Shown piece after piece: positions 1-6,997 of a stretch of 47,908 nucleotides of DNA. Each line of letters starts with the position of its first letter. Position 1 is the stretch's first letter. Location: contig JALHNZ010000024.1 of assembly GCA_022843265.1 (NCBI GenBank), forward strand, positions 1-47,908, read 5' to 3'. The translations under genes were made by a program, and so were the position numbers. This DNA is from Gemmatimonadaceae bacterium. Its GTDB lineage: Bacteria > Gemmatimonadota > Gemmatimonadetes > Gemmatimonadales > Gemmatimonadaceae. Below the pieces are notes generated by a model that was given only the letters and a program-made list of their open reading frames with translations, was not told the DNA's origin and did no database searches.

Positions 1-177
1 GCTCACGGCGTCGAGATCACCGAGCCGTACCAGCCTGCGGAAGGCGTGACAGCCACGGTCAGCGTCAACGGCGGTCCGGCCGTCGATCTGGATGACGTCG
101 CCGCAGTGCACGAGGCTCTGACGCCGCTGTTTGAAGAGCTCGCTGAAAAGGCGGCCGGCAAGGCGGTGCACCCATGA
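1..177 (+). CDS. C-terminal part of a small phage protein spanning the contig junction
   Basis: Frame 1 is open from the first base to a TGA at 175-177, giving 58 residues without a start. The frame starting at ATG 47834 leaves the right end after exactly 25 codons, in the phase that enters base 1 in this frame. Joined, they make an 83-residue acidic protein beginning MSAPDLQQVLADW and ending with an amphipathic helix (VHEALTPLFEELAEKAAGK). The stop overlaps the ATG of the next gene by four bases. I do not recognise the family. It follows the SbcC gene and probably belongs to the same early operon. The join is inference from frame continuity and gene spacing. Confidence 0.7.
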   Translation, partial: AHGVEITEPYQPAEGVTATVSVNGGPAVDLDDVAAVHEALTPLFEELAEKAAGKAVHP

Positions 178-332
178 CTTCCCCCATCGCCCTCACGGCC
201 GAAGGCGTCGCCTGGGTGCTGGCGTCGCTGGTGGCCATCGTGTTGTTCGGGCTCGCCCGGGCGCATCGCGTGCGCCGCGACACGGCCGCCAAGGAATACC
301 AGCGGCGCGCGGACGCCCGGAGGGGCACATGA
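174..332 (+). CDS. small single-pass membrane protein
   Basis: Encodes 52 residues. ATG 174 overlaps the preceding stop (ATGA), and its TGA at 330-332 overlaps the next ATG at 329. Residues about 10-28 (VAWVLASLVAIVLFGLA) form one hydrophobic segment, followed by a basic tail (RAHRVRRD, RRADARRGT). This suggests an N-out, C-in inner-membrane peptide. Function unknown. Tight coupling on both sides supports it as real despite its size. Confidence 0.6.
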   Translation: MTSPIALTAEGVAWVLASLVAIVLFGLARAHRVRRDTAAKEYQRRADARRGT

Positions 333-577
333 CGGTCGGCATTGTCCCGCTGGCCCAGCGCCGGCGCAGCCCGCAGGCCGTCCGGCAGCAGCTACTCGCC
401 GCCATCGCGGCCCATCCTGGGATCTCGCGTCAGGAGATCAAGGCGCAGTTCGCGCACGTGAACCGGCACACGCTGCAGTCGGCCATGAACTGGTTGTTGC
501 ACATCGACCGCTTGGTGTCTCGCGATCACGCGTGGTCGCCGCAGGCGCGCTACTTCCCGACCGGGGGTGCCGCATGA
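329..577 (+). CDS. winged-helix-like small DNA-binding protein
   Basis: Encodes 82 residues starting at ATG 329, which overlaps the previous stop. Residues about 20-75 read like a winged helix-turn-helix: an AAIAAHPGISRQEIKAQF helix-turn-helix, then HTLQSAMNWLLHIDRLVSR as recognition helix and wing, ending in an aromatic strand (ARYFPT). It is probably a small phage regulator or accessory DNA-binding protein in the early operon. The fold call is from pattern only and no specific family is recognised. Confidence 0.6.
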   Translation: MTVGIVPLAQRRRSPQAVRQQLLAAIAAHPGISRQEIKAQFAHVNRHTLQSAMNWLLHIDRLVSRDHAWSPQARYFPTGGAA

Positions 578-789
578 CGCGCCCTCGCCGTCCGGCCTCG
601 TTCGATTGCCGGGACTACCTCGTAGGCGCCGAGCGCCGCGACTGGGACGCGCTCAACGCCGAAGCCGATGCGCTGCACGCGCGCCGTCGCGAAGTCACCC
701 GCCAACTCAACGCCCTCCGAGGTCGCGCATGGAACCGCCGCCGGGAAGAATCGCGCAAGATCACCCGCCAACTGCGAGACGCCGCATGA
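574..789 (+). CDS. small basic helical protein, unknown function
   Basis: Encodes 71 residues from ATG 574, overlapping the previous stop. It is almost entirely charged helix (RRDWDALNAEADALHARRREVTRQLNALRGRAW), with many arginines, so a short coiled coil or nucleic-acid-binding helix is plausible. Its start lies in the motif CCGCATGACGCGC, repeated at several early gene junctions. Family not recognised. Confidence 0.55.
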   Translation: MTRPRRPASFDCRDYLVGAERRDWDALNAEADALHARRREVTRQLNALRGRAWNRRREESRKITRQLRDAA

Positions 790-851
790 CGCGCCTCTGT
801 GTGGTGGTGCTCGCGGCGGTGGCGCGCGCGGTGGTCCGGGAGTGGGCGTGA
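786..851 (+). CDS. possible 21-residue leader peptide
   Basis: ATG 786 overlaps the previous stop and the frame ends at TGA 849-851, which shares three bases with the GTG start of the methyltransferase gene at 848. The peptide MTRLCVVVLAAVARAVVREWA is short and hydrophobic. It may exist only to couple translation of the methyltransferase to the upstream genes. It could equally be an untranslated gap. Confidence 0.35.
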   Translation: MTRLCVVVLAAVARAVVREWA

Positions 852-1585
852 ATCCCTACTACCAAGACGCGCGCGTGACGATTTACCACGCGGACATGTT
901 CGACGTGCTGCCACAACTCGGCGGCATCGGCGCGGTCATCACCGACCCGCCATATAGCAGCGGCGGCGCGTTCCGTGGCGATCGCGCAATGTCCACGGTG
1001 GCGAAGTATGTCAACAGCGACACGCAGGTGTATCGCCCAGAGTTTGCTGGTGACAACCGCGACCAGCGGTCCTTTCTCGCGTGGTGCAGTCTATGGATGA
1101 ACGCCGCCCGATGCGCCACGAAGCCCGGCGCGGTGTTGTGTTCGTTCATCGATTGGCGCCAGTTGCCCACGCTCACCGATGCCGTGCAAGCGGGTGGGTG
1201 GACGTGGCGCGGGCTGGCGACGTGGTGGAAGCCTGGCATTCGGATGGTGCGAGGCCAGTTCTCATCGTCTGCTGAGTACGTCGTCTATGCGACTAACGGT
1301 CCAGCAGATTCCGACCATGACGGCGCAGTGCAAAACGTGTTTCGGTGCGCCCCCGTTGCATCAAAAGAGCATATCGCAGAAAAGCCCGCTGATGTCATGC
1401 AGTGGGTGTGCTCTGTTGTGTTTCCGGGCTCTGTCGTCCTCGATCCCTTTATGGGCAGCGGTGCCACACTGGTAGCCGCCAAAGCTAAAGGGCACACCGC
1501 CATCGGCATCGAAGTAGACGAACGCTACTGCGAAATCGCGGCGCGTCGGTGTTCGCAGGAAACGCTTGACTTGGGGGTCGCATGA
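848..1585 (+). CDS. DNA methyltransferase, N4-cytosine or N6-adenine type
   Basis: Encodes 245 residues. It transfers a methyl group from S-adenosylmethionine to an exocyclic amino group of DNA. The catalytic motif DPPY lies at about residues 33-36. The SAM-binding motif DPFMGSG lies near the C-terminus at about 199-205 and is followed by GIEVDERYCEIAARR. The order catalytic then SAM motif is that of the beta class (N4C/N6A D21-type). No restriction endonuclease is next to it, so it is most likely an orphan phage enzyme that protects DNA from host restriction or marks it for regulation. GTG 848 is chosen because it directly overlaps the preceding stop and precedes the conserved NPYYQDARVTIYHADM start. 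Longer upstream frames lack a plausible start. Confidence 0.9.
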   Translation: MNPYYQDARVTIYHADMFDVLPQLGGIGAVITDPPYSSGGAFRGDRAMSTVAKYVNSDTQVYRPEFAGDNRDQRSFLAWCSLWMNAARCATKPGAVLCSFIDWRQLPTLTDAVQAGGWTWRGLATWWKPGIRMVRGQFSSSAEYVVYATNGPADSDHDGAVQNVFRCAPVASKEHIAEKPADVMQWVCSVVFPGSVVLDPFMGSGATLVAAKAKGHTAIGIEVDERYCEIAARRCSQETLDLGVA

Positions 1586-1812
1586 CCCGCTACCACGTCC
1601 CGCCCGACGTCGTGAAGCCGATCCGGGTGACGGATGACGACGCGTACCCGTACGCGGGCAGCACGCACTTCTTCAACGACTGGGCTCGCGCCCGCCTCGC
1701 CGCGCAGTGCAACGCCGACCGCATGGTCAAGGAAGCCCGCGCGCAGCTCGACCGCGCGCGCTCACTCAAGGCAGTCGCCGAGGCGCTCCCGGTGGAGGAA
1801 CCCACCGCATGA
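1582..1812 (+). CDS. hypothetical protein, 76 residues
   Basis: ATG 1582 overlaps the methyltransferase stop, and the stop at 1810-1812 overlaps the next ATG. The N-terminal half is polar (VVKPIRVTDDDAYPYAGSTHFFNDW). The C-terminal half is a charged helix (ADRMVKEARAQLDRARSLKAVAEAL). No family is recognised. It starts MTR like several neighbours, from the shared junction sequence CCGCATGACSCGC or a close variant. Confidence 0.6.
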   Translation: MTRYHVPPDVVKPIRVTDDDAYPYAGSTHFFNDWARARLAAQCNADRMVKEARAQLDRARSLKAVAEALPVEEPTA

Positions 1813-1901
1813 CCCGCCCCAATTACCCCGTCATTGCCACGCTCACCCTGCTCGCGCTCGTGTGGGCCGGGGCCGTGGCGTTACTCCGGAGACTCTGGTG
1901 A
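1809..1901 (+). CDS. small membrane peptide
   Basis: Encodes 30 residues, with the hydrophobic segment VIATLTLLALVWAGAVALL covering most of the chain and RRLW at the end. It is a candidate single-pass inner-membrane peptide. It overlaps both neighbours by four bases, which supports translation. Function unknown. Confidence 0.45.
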   Translation: MTRPNYPVIATLTLLALVWAGAVALLRRLW

Positions 1902-2260
1902 CTGAGCATACGACCAAGACTGCCATGACCACGCCCACGACGGCGGAGCAGGTAAATGCAGTGGTGCGCGAGTTCGGCCAAGGGCAGATGGTTGATGTGC
2001 TCGACATCGACAACGTGCGCTTCATCGCTAAGAGCACAGTACAAACACTTGTGCACAACATGGCGCAAGAAATCCTCTCCGCCCGCGCCACCATCGCGCG
2101 GTTGGAGGCTTTGGTCAGTACCGCCTACGAGGAGGGGTGGCGGACAGGAACATTTGATGCGTCGCGCACGGATGCGGACAACGATTCGGAATGCCGGAGC
2201 GACTGGCTCGTATCGTTCACACGCCGCGTCCTTGCCACCGTGAAGGAGGCTAAGCCATGA
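1898..2260 (+). CDS. hypothetical protein, 120 residues
   Basis: GTG 1898 is chosen because it overlaps the previous stop (GTGA) and has GGAG a few bases upstream. ATG 1925 has no Shine-Dalgarno sequence. The protein has a helix at about residues 50-85 (STVQTLVHNMAQEILSARATIARLEALVS) and a polar, acidic C-terminal part. An 18-base stretch within it (2091-2108) recurs at 2519-2536 in the next gene, encoding IARLE in both. Family not recognised. Confidence 0.65.
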   Translation: MTEHTTKTAMTTPTTAEQVNAVVREFGQGQMVDVLDIDNVRFIAKSTVQTLVHNMAQEILSARATIARLEALVSTAYEEGWRTGTFDASRTDADNDSECRSDWLVSFTRRVLATVKEAKP

Positions 2261-2859
2261 GTCTGTTCTATTGTAGCTATCACGATGGCGTCGAGGACTC
2301 TGACGCAGTGGGTCACATCGTCGTTGGGTTCGTCGAATCGTGCAACGTCGGTGCCGGTATTGCGTCCGTGCCGGAGAGTGCCGAACTGCCCGACGCGCAA
2401 AGGGCAAACCGCTACATGCTCGCTGCGCTGCGTGGTGTGACAACGGGGAAACCCGCGTCAGAGTACGCGAACGTGCTGAGCCCTGACCAATACCACGCAG
2501 TTGAAGATGTCGCAAAGGCCATCGCGCGGTTGGAGGGGGAGCAGATTGCCGAGCAGCGTGCCCACGAGGAGAAGTTTCAGCGCATGGCCGCCGACCTCGC
2601 GGCGGCGAAGAGGGAGGCTGCTTTGCTGACAGAGATTGCGCGATGCGAGACTGAGTTTGCGATGGCGGCCCGCACCCGCGCCGATGCGGCCGAGCGGCGG
2701 GTGGAGGCGGTGAGGGGTGACGCGGCTGAAGAAGCGGCATACCAGGTGATGGTCAAAGAATACGGTGGACGCGTGTTGTTCTCGCGGCTTTCGATTCGGC
2801 TTGCTCTAGAGGCCGCCCTCGCCGCCGCGTCGGGCGACACGACCACCACGGAGGGCTGA
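2257..2859 (+). CDS. hypothetical coiled-coil protein, 200 residues
   Basis: ATG 2257 overlaps the previous stop. The N-terminal part is mixed (MSLFYCSYHDGVEDSDAVGHI). Residues about 85-165 are a long charged, alanine-rich helix typical of a coiled coil (AIARLEGEQIAEQRAHEEKF, then AADLAAAKREAALLTEIARC). The C-terminus is threonine-rich (GDTTTTEG). The family is unknown. Codon use is slightly less GC-rich than in the structural genes. Confidence 0.65.
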   Translation: MSLFYCSYHDGVEDSDAVGHIVVGFVESCNVGAGIASVPESAELPDAQRANRYMLAALRGVTTGKPASEYANVLSPDQYHAVEDVAKAIARLEGEQIAEQRAHEEKFQRMAADLAAAKREAALLTEIARCETEFAMAARTRADAAERRVEAVRGDAAEEAAYQVMVKEYGGRVLFSRLSIRLALEAALAAASGDTTTTEG

Positions 2860-2862
2860 GGG

Positions 2863-3123
2863 ATGGCACTTTCTGACTACCGGCTCTGCGACGTGTGCGG
2901 AGGCAAAGCCTTCTACGACGCCAACCTGAATTACGATGAGGGCTGCTATTCGGAATGGCACTATCCGTATCGCACGGCCGGCATTGAGCAGCACTCCGAG
3001 AAGAAGGAACAGATGCGCCTCGACTACTTGGGTGACTGGGCGGTGATCTGCTCCGACTGCGCCAAGACGCATAAAACCGTCGTGGTACCTATCTCATCCA
3101 CCACCACGGAGGGCGGGCGGTGA
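2863..3123 (+). CDS. small zinc-binding protein
   Basis: Encodes 86 residues. CDVCGG at about residues 8-13 and CSDC at about 63-66 give a CxxC...CxxC pair, with aromatic residues in the intervening loop, consistent with one structural zinc site. The C-terminus (STTTEGGR) and the underlying 15 bases (3100-3114) repeat the end of the previous gene. Function unknown. The zinc site is inferred from cysteine spacing. Confidence 0.6.
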   Translation: MALSDYRLCDVCGGKAFYDANLNYDEGCYSEWHYPYRTAGIEQHSEKKEQMRLDYLGDWAVICSDCAKTHKTVVVPISSTTTEGGR

Positions 3124-3302
3124 GTAAGCGCAAGAAACTCACGCCGTATCAGCGCATTGTGCGCGCGGCTGAACGCGGTGTTGGCGTGCGGATCAGCGCA
3201 GAGGAGGCAAAGCAGATGGGCACCTACGACGACGCAATTATTACCGTCGCCATGCAGGACGACCACAAGGACAAAACGGGGGAAGACCTGTATGCCGACT
3301 GA
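3120..3302 (+). CDS. small hypothetical protein, 60 residues
   Basis: GTG 3120 overlaps the preceding stop (GTGA), with GGAGGGCGGGCG just upstream. The basic N-terminus (SKRKKLTPYQRIVRAAERG) is followed by VRISAEEAKQMGTYDDAI and an acidic end. It could be a small DNA-binding helical protein. No family recognised. Confidence 0.55.
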   Translation: MSKRKKLTPYQRIVRAAERGVGVRISAEEAKQMGTYDDAIITVAMQDDHKDKTGEDLYAD

Positions 3303-3357
3303 TTGCTGTCTTCACGCCGGCTACGTGCTGGCGCGGGGGGAGGTGGCGAGTGTCTGA
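3292..3357 (+). CDS. possible 21-residue linking peptide
   Basis: ATG 3292 lies inside the end of the previous gene, and the frame ends at 3357, eight bases into the next gene. The peptide is MPTDCCLHAGYVLARGEVASV. It fills the only gap between two coupled genes and may serve translational coupling. Evidence is positional only. Confidence 0.25.
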   Translation: MPTDCCLHAGYVLARGEVASV

Positions 3358-3712
3358 CAAGACCAAACCGCCGAAGCCCGCGTACACCGTTGAAATCAGC
3401 GTTGGCGGGTGCGAGTGGGAGCGTGTGGCCGCAGAGCTTTTGCGTGCCGCTGAGCATGTCGTGGAACACGGCCCAGACTGTCGCAGCGTGTGGGGTGGCG
3501 CTGGCACACACGGCCATGTGCACATCACGCGCCGCGATGTCACGCCGGAGCAGTACAATGCGGAACTGTCCGCATGGTTTGAGTCAACCAAGTCCGCGAA
3601 GGCAGAGTGTTTCGACGACTGCCCGCCCGGCCACTGCGCGTGCCACGACGGCGAGGCGCGGACGGTGAACCGCACACACACCGCCGACGCGGCGGGGGAG
3701 GGGGACGCATGA
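3350..3712 (+). CDS. hypothetical protein, 120 residues
   Basis: GTG 3350 follows GGGGGGAGGTGGC, a strong ribosome-binding site with short spacing. The protein has a central stretch rich in Cys, His and Trp (GPDCRSVWGGAGTHGHVHIT) and a DDCPPGHCACHDGE cluster near residue 90 that could bind a metal. It ends with an acidic, glycine-rich tail. The family is not recognised. Confidence 0.6.
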   Translation: MSDKTKPPKPAYTVEISVGGCEWERVAAELLRAAEHVVEHGPDCRSVWGGAGTHGHVHITRRDVTPEQYNAELSAWFESTKSAKAECFDDCPPGHCACHDGEARTVNRTHTADAAGEGDA

Positions 3713-4014
3713 GCGGAGGAGCCTACGACTACGTCTTTTCACACATCAACCGCGCGGCCGAAGATGTCGCTGCGCGTCACCGAGACAAGCCGCACGTCCT
3801 CGCGTTTGCGGCGCTGCTGCGCCGGTGCAGTGACGTGATGTATGCCATCGAGTGGGCGGACTCAGGAGACACGGCGTGGAACGAGGCGCTGGACGCGCAG
3901 ATCCGCGCGGCCGTGCATCCCGGCGAGGATCTGGCCGCTTCACTGACACTGGCGGAGACGGTGCTGGCCAACCTGCAACACGCGATTCGTCGCGGTGAGG
4001 CGATGGGGACATGA
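3709..4014 (+). CDS. hypothetical helical protein, 101 residues
   Basis: ATG 3709 overlaps the previous stop after a purine-rich site (GGGGGAGGGGGACGC). The start MSGGAYDYVFSHINRAAEDV and the amphipathic helices resemble small phage proteins of unknown role that often begin MSGGxYDY. The rest (VLAFAALLRRCSDVMYAIEWADSGD) is helical. No function can be assigned. Confidence 0.65.
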   Translation: MSGGAYDYVFSHINRAAEDVAARHRDKPHVLAFAALLRRCSDVMYAIEWADSGDTAWNEALDAQIRAAVHPGEDLAASLTLAETVLANLQHAIRRGEAMGT

Positions 4015-4307
4015 GCGACATCGACTACACCGCCGTGCTGATTGACCACGGCCTGCGCCCGCACGCCGCCACTGACCAAGAAAAGTCGATGGCTGTAGAG
4101 ATCGTGAACCTCCGGCGCCTGCTGTCTCACGGCGACGCCGCGCACGACATCAAGACGCTGCGCAACGTGTGGGACCAGAAGAACCGCGTGGTGGCGGAAG
4201 CCATCGCGTGGTACCGCGATCCGGCCACCTGTTGCGATGGGCGGGGCGGCCTGTTCAGCGCGGTCCGCGAGCTGCTGCGCATCACGGGAGGGGCGCCGCA
4301 TGCCTGA
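4011..4307 (+). CDS. hypothetical protein, 98 residues
   Basis: ATG 4011 overlaps the previous stop. The chain is largely helical with conserved-looking polar patches (KSMAVEIVNLRRLLSHGD, VVAEAIAWYRDPATCCDGRG). There is no recognisable domain. It is coupled to its neighbours in the early operon. Confidence 0.6.
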   Translation: MSDIDYTAVLIDHGLRPHAATDQEKSMAVEIVNLRRLLSHGDAAHDIKTLRNVWDQKNRVVAEAIAWYRDPATCCDGRGGLFSAVRELLRITGGAPHA

Positions 4308-4509
4308 CTTCCGCCTCCTCGAACTCCGGTGGATGGACGGCCGCGGCGAGGTCACGTCCATCATGCTTACCCCGTGGCAAGAGGTCGCGCTGTACGGCTC
4401 GCTGCTGGTGGGGTGGACGACGCTCGCTGTCATCGTCACCCTACTCCTCGCGGATGCGTGGCGCACGGTGCGGCGGACGACACACCCAACCAAGCGGAGT
4501 GCGCGATGA
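4300..4509 (+). CDS. small membrane protein with one transmembrane segment
   Basis: Encodes 69 residues from ATG 4300, overlapping the end of the previous gene by eight bases. Residues about 28-52 (VALYGSLLVGWTTLAVIVTL and onward) form one transmembrane helix, followed by a basic cytoplasmic tail (RTVRRTTHPTKRSAR). Function unknown. Confidence 0.55.
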   Translation: MPDFRLLELRWMDGRGEVTSIMLTPWQEVALYGSLLVGWTTLAVIVTLLLADAWRTVRRTTHPTKRSAR

Positions 4510-4790
4510 CCACACGCTTGCAACACACACTGCGTGCACTTGCGATGTGCACTCCGTTTTCCACACTGCACAATCGTGATAGCGCAAGCGCGATGCGTAT
4601 GTGTAGCACGCACTTCGCGCGCCCTTCCACGAACACCGGTTTCTGCGCACCATGCGCTCGCGTGAGTGACGGACCCACTCGCGTGGTGTACAATGTCGTG
4701 CAGCGCCCGCTGCCCTCCGTGCTGGTATGTCGCAAGACTGCCAGGGTCCACACGGAGGGGGCGGGCGCTTTCGTTCGGGAGGCAGCATGA
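4506..4790 (+). CDS. doubtful ORF over a regulatory stretch, 94 residues
   Basis: The frame from ATG 4506 overlaps the previous stop like a normal operon gene. However, its codon use is unlike its neighbours and the protein (MTTRLQHTLRALAMCTPFST onward) is rich in Cys, Thr and Arg without clear structure. It contains a promoter-like sequence at 4666-4694 and several TGCAC-type repeats near 4530-4560. I think the stretch is at least partly a control region for the HNH-replication operon. It may not be translated. Confidence 0.3.
   Translation: MTTRLQHTLRALAMCTPFSTLHNRDSASAMRMCSTHFARPSTNTGFCAPCARVSDGPTRVVYNVVQRPLPSVLVCRKTARVHTEGAGAFVREAA
4666..4694 (+). promoter_or_regulatory. candidate promoter upstream of the replication operon
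   Basis: GTGACG at 4666-4671 (TGAC core of a -35 box), a 17-base spacer and TACAAT at 4689-4694 match a sigma-70 promoter well. An imperfect inverted repeat (CGCG-TG-AGTG with CACTCGCG) overlaps the spacer and could be an operator. The first good gene downstream starts at 4787 with GGGAGGC as ribosome-binding site. Confidence 0.5.
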
Positions 4791-5482
4791 GTCAGGCCGC
4801 ACTGGGCCGTGAGGTGAAGCGACGGCTGCTGTTGATCGCCGGCCGCACCTACTTGAACGGCTCGATCGAGTTCTCGTGGTTGCTGGACCTGGTGCAGCAG
4901 CACCCAGAGGCCCGCGAGAAATTGCAAGACGTGGTCGGCATCGAAGTCGTGCGTCGTGATCGCGGGGCGCTGGTGTATCCGGAGCTATGGTTGCACCTGG
5001 ATGGTGGTGGCGTGCGCGACTGTTCGTGGCGTGCCTGCGTGCACGGTCCGTCCTCACGCGAGGCGCGACTGTTCGCGGCGCTGCGGTGGGCGGTGCGCGA
5101 CCAGATCGAATCCGCGCGGCGGGAGTGGGCCGCATGGCGGCGCGATGCGTACGACGGGCGAAGCACGGTGACGTGCGGCGTCTGCGGCGATGTCATCGAC
5201 GCGGGCGAGCCGCTGCATGTCGACCATAGCGGGCTCCCCTTTGTCATGCTCGCGCGGCGGTTTCTTGCGAGGTACGACGACGGATCGCCGGCGCTCACCC
5301 TGCAGGCGCTGCCGATTGGCGGGTACGAGTTGGCCGACCCACAGACGGTGTCGGCGTGGCGTGCACTGCACGACAGCACGGCACGGCTGATGCCGACGCA
5401 CGCGCTGTGTAACCTACGCAAGGGCGCGAGGGGCCAGGGGCATGCCCGAGACGAGGCACACCCAACCGGTGCAGGTCGCTGA
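4787..5482 (+). CDS. HNH endonuclease-like protein (DUF3223-like)
   Basis: Encodes 231 residues. The C-terminal half carries a zinc-finger HNH pattern: CGVC at about 130-133, HVDH at 144-147, and HALCNLRKG at about 205-213, where H-x-x-C-N-x-x-K-G is typical of HNH nucleases. The VDH...PF...FL spacing also resembles the DUF3223 family found in phages and bacteria. The N-terminal 120 residues are helical and unassigned. It would cut or nick DNA, perhaps in replication or recombination, since it precedes the replication initiator by a one-base stop/start overlap. ATG 4787 has GGGAGGC six bases upstream. It could instead be a non-catalytic zinc-binding derivative. Confidence 0.65.
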   Translation: MSQAALGREVKRRLLLIAGRTYLNGSIEFSWLLDLVQQHPEAREKLQDVVGIEVVRRDRGALVYPELWLHLDGGGVRDCSWRACVHGPSSREARLFAALRWAVRDQIESARREWAAWRRDAYDGRSTVTCGVCGDVIDAGEPLHVDHSGLPFVMLARRFLARYDDGSPALTLQALPIGGYELADPQTVSAWRALHDSTARLMPTHALCNLRKGARGQGHARDEAHPTGAGR

Positions 5483-6438
5483 TGCCAACACCCAAGCGAC
5501 CGCCAGCGTTTCAGTTCTACCCCGACGCGTGGCTGGGCAGTGTGTCGGTCGAGACCATGCCGCCCGAAGTGGAGGGCACGTACATCCGCCTGCTGGCGCG
5601 GCAGTGGCTGGCGGTCTCGCTGCCGGCCGACCCCAAGCTGATGCAGAAGCTGACCAAGCTGACGCCTGCCCAATGGCGCAAGGCGTGGCCGCTGCTTGAG
5701 CCACACTTCCCGCTCGTCGATGAGGGCGCCGCGCGGCGCAATCCCACGCTCGCCGCCGTGCATGAAGCCCGGGAAGCGTTCCGCACACAATCGGCCGAGC
5801 GCGGCCGGGTCGGCGCGGAAAAACGATGGGGTGGGCATGAGGACCCCACCCCGAAACCGCCGCGAAAAGCAAAGGGTCCCCCATCCAGAAACGGTAGGGT
5901 ACCCCATGCCGACCCTATGCCAGAAAACATGGGGTCACCATCGTTTGGCCAATGGGGTACGGATGACTCTGTATCTGGGTCTGTAACTGATACCCCCCCT
6001 ACTGCTGCTGACGCAGCAGTATCCCCCCCAGGGGGAGCGGCGACGGCGACGGCGACGGCGACGGCGCGGGAGGAGCTACTCGGGCGCTTTGCCAACCCCC
6101 TGCACCGTGACGCGGCAGCCGGGTACGTTCGCGCGGCGCAGCACCCGGACAGCGTCGTGGCGCATCTCGACGGCCTGCTCTCAGGGCTCAGTGCGCCGAA
6201 CATGCAGCCGATCGCGCCAGAAGTGCTGGGGCAAGCGCTGCACGAGATGCGCGTGGCTGGCATTGCTCGCCTGACACCCAACGCTGTCTCCGGGTTCGTC
6301 GTCGGCAAACGCACGCCAGTGACAGCGGGGACGGGCGAGCGACCAAAGACCGAGGCAGAAATCGAGGCGGACTTCATGGCGCGCATTGAGCGCGGCGACT
6401 TCCTGCCCCCTGAACTCCGCGAGACGACGCATGGGTGA
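5482..6438 (+). CDS. DUF1376-type phage replication protein
   Basis: Encodes 318 residues. Residues about 8-90 (FQFYPDAWLGSVSVETMPPE, YIRLLARQWLAVS) match the DUF1376/YdaU-like N-terminal domain found in phage replication initiation proteins of lambda O-like position. The middle (about 115-200) is a proline- and glycine-rich linker, ending in repeated Ala-Thr pairs. The C-terminal 110 residues form a second helical domain. The linker DNA holds ATGGGGT repeats and a 9-bp perfect stem, described separately as a candidate origin. It is followed by a helicase-loader-like gene, the usual O/P arrangement. ATG 5482 shares its A with the previous TGA. Confidence 0.75.
   Translation: MPTPKRPPAFQFYPDAWLGSVSVETMPPEVEGTYIRLLARQWLAVSLPADPKLMQKLTKLTPAQWRKAWPLLEPHFPLVDEGAARRNPTLAAVHEAREAFRTQSAERGRVGAEKRWGGHEDPTPKPPRKAKGPPSRNGRVPHADPMPENMGSPSFGQWGTDDSVSGSVTDTPPTAADAAVSPPGGAATATATATAREELLGRFANPLHRDAAAGYVRAAQHPDSVVAHLDGLLSGLSAPNMQPIAPEVLGQALHEMRVAGIARLTPNAVSGFVVGKRTPVTAGTGERPKTEAEIEADFMARIERGDFLPPELRETTHG
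5826..6021 (+). repeat. candidate replication origin inside the initiator gene
   Basis: ATGGGGT occurs at 5826-5832, 5929-5935 and 5952-5958 on the plus strand and as ACCCCAT at 5901-5907. Further near matches lie close by. They are followed by a perfect 9-bp stem (TACTGCTGC at 6000-6008, GCAGCAGTA at 6013-6021) with a four-base loop. C-tracts flank it on both sides, at about 5992-5999 and 6023-6029. An iteron array within the initiator gene is the lambda O arrangement. Origin function is inference. Confidence 0.45.
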
Positions 6439-6997
6439 CGAGATCAAGGGCCGCGAACACGTGGTGGCGCGGCAGCAGGCCCTCGGCGCCGTGTTCAAGC
6501 GGTTCGCGGCGATCTGGCCGCGCGCCTTTGCGCCGAGCACCTGGGATGGGCTCATGGAGCCGTGGCTGGACGCGCTCAAGGGCGTGCCGACGGACGCGTT
6601 GGAGCCGGCGGCGCGCGAGATCCTGCGCGACGGCAACACGCAGTACCCGCCGAAGCCGTGGGAACTGGCGAAGCGGGCTCGCGCCATTGATCGCGCCACG
6701 CGGCCTGACCGGCCGGCGGCACCAGCCGACACGTGGGACCTGTTCGCGAAGGCCAAGCCGTTCCGGTATGCCAAGCCCGGCGCGGATACCGGCTACGGGC
6801 GGCTGGACGGCGCCAACGCGATTGCCTTTGTGCTGCGCAGCGGCGGCAGTCTGGGAATCAGCGAGTTCGAGATGGATCGGATTCACGCGCGCGAGCTGGA
6901 TTGGTCGTGGATGGCGCCAGAGGATGTGCCGATGACGGCCGCCCCGACCGCGTTCTTCCGGTCGTGGAGCATCGCGCTGCCCGGGAGCGCCGCATGA
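6431..6997 (+). CDS. putative helicase loader (G39P-like N-terminus)
   Basis: Encodes 188 residues. Residues about 15-75 (AVFKRFAAIWPRAFAPSTWD, LEPAAREILRDGNTQYPPKP) resemble the N-terminal domain of the SPP1 G39P helicase loader/inhibitor family: a helical bundle with a YP/W...W...L pattern and a closing PPKPWEL. The C-terminal half is unassigned. Its position just after the initiator gene (8-base overlap) supports a role in bringing host DnaB helicase to the origin. No replicative helicase or polymerase is encoded here, so host enzymes are needed. Family assignment is by motif only. Confidence 0.5.
   Translation: MGDEIKGREHVVARQQALGAVFKRFAAIWPRAFAPSTWDGLMEPWLDALKGVPTDALEPAAREILRDGNTQYPPKPWELAKRARAIDRATRPDRPAAPADTWDLFAKAKPFRYAKPGADTGYGRLDGANAIAFVLRSGGSLGISEFEMDRIHARELDWSWMAPEDVPMTAAPTAFFRSWSIALPGSAA

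Noticed and set aside
6037-6068. GCGACG hexamer run as a regulatory repeat
   Set aside because: It codes for an Ala-Thr linker in phase, and slippage of a GC-rich hexamer explains it without a regulatory role.
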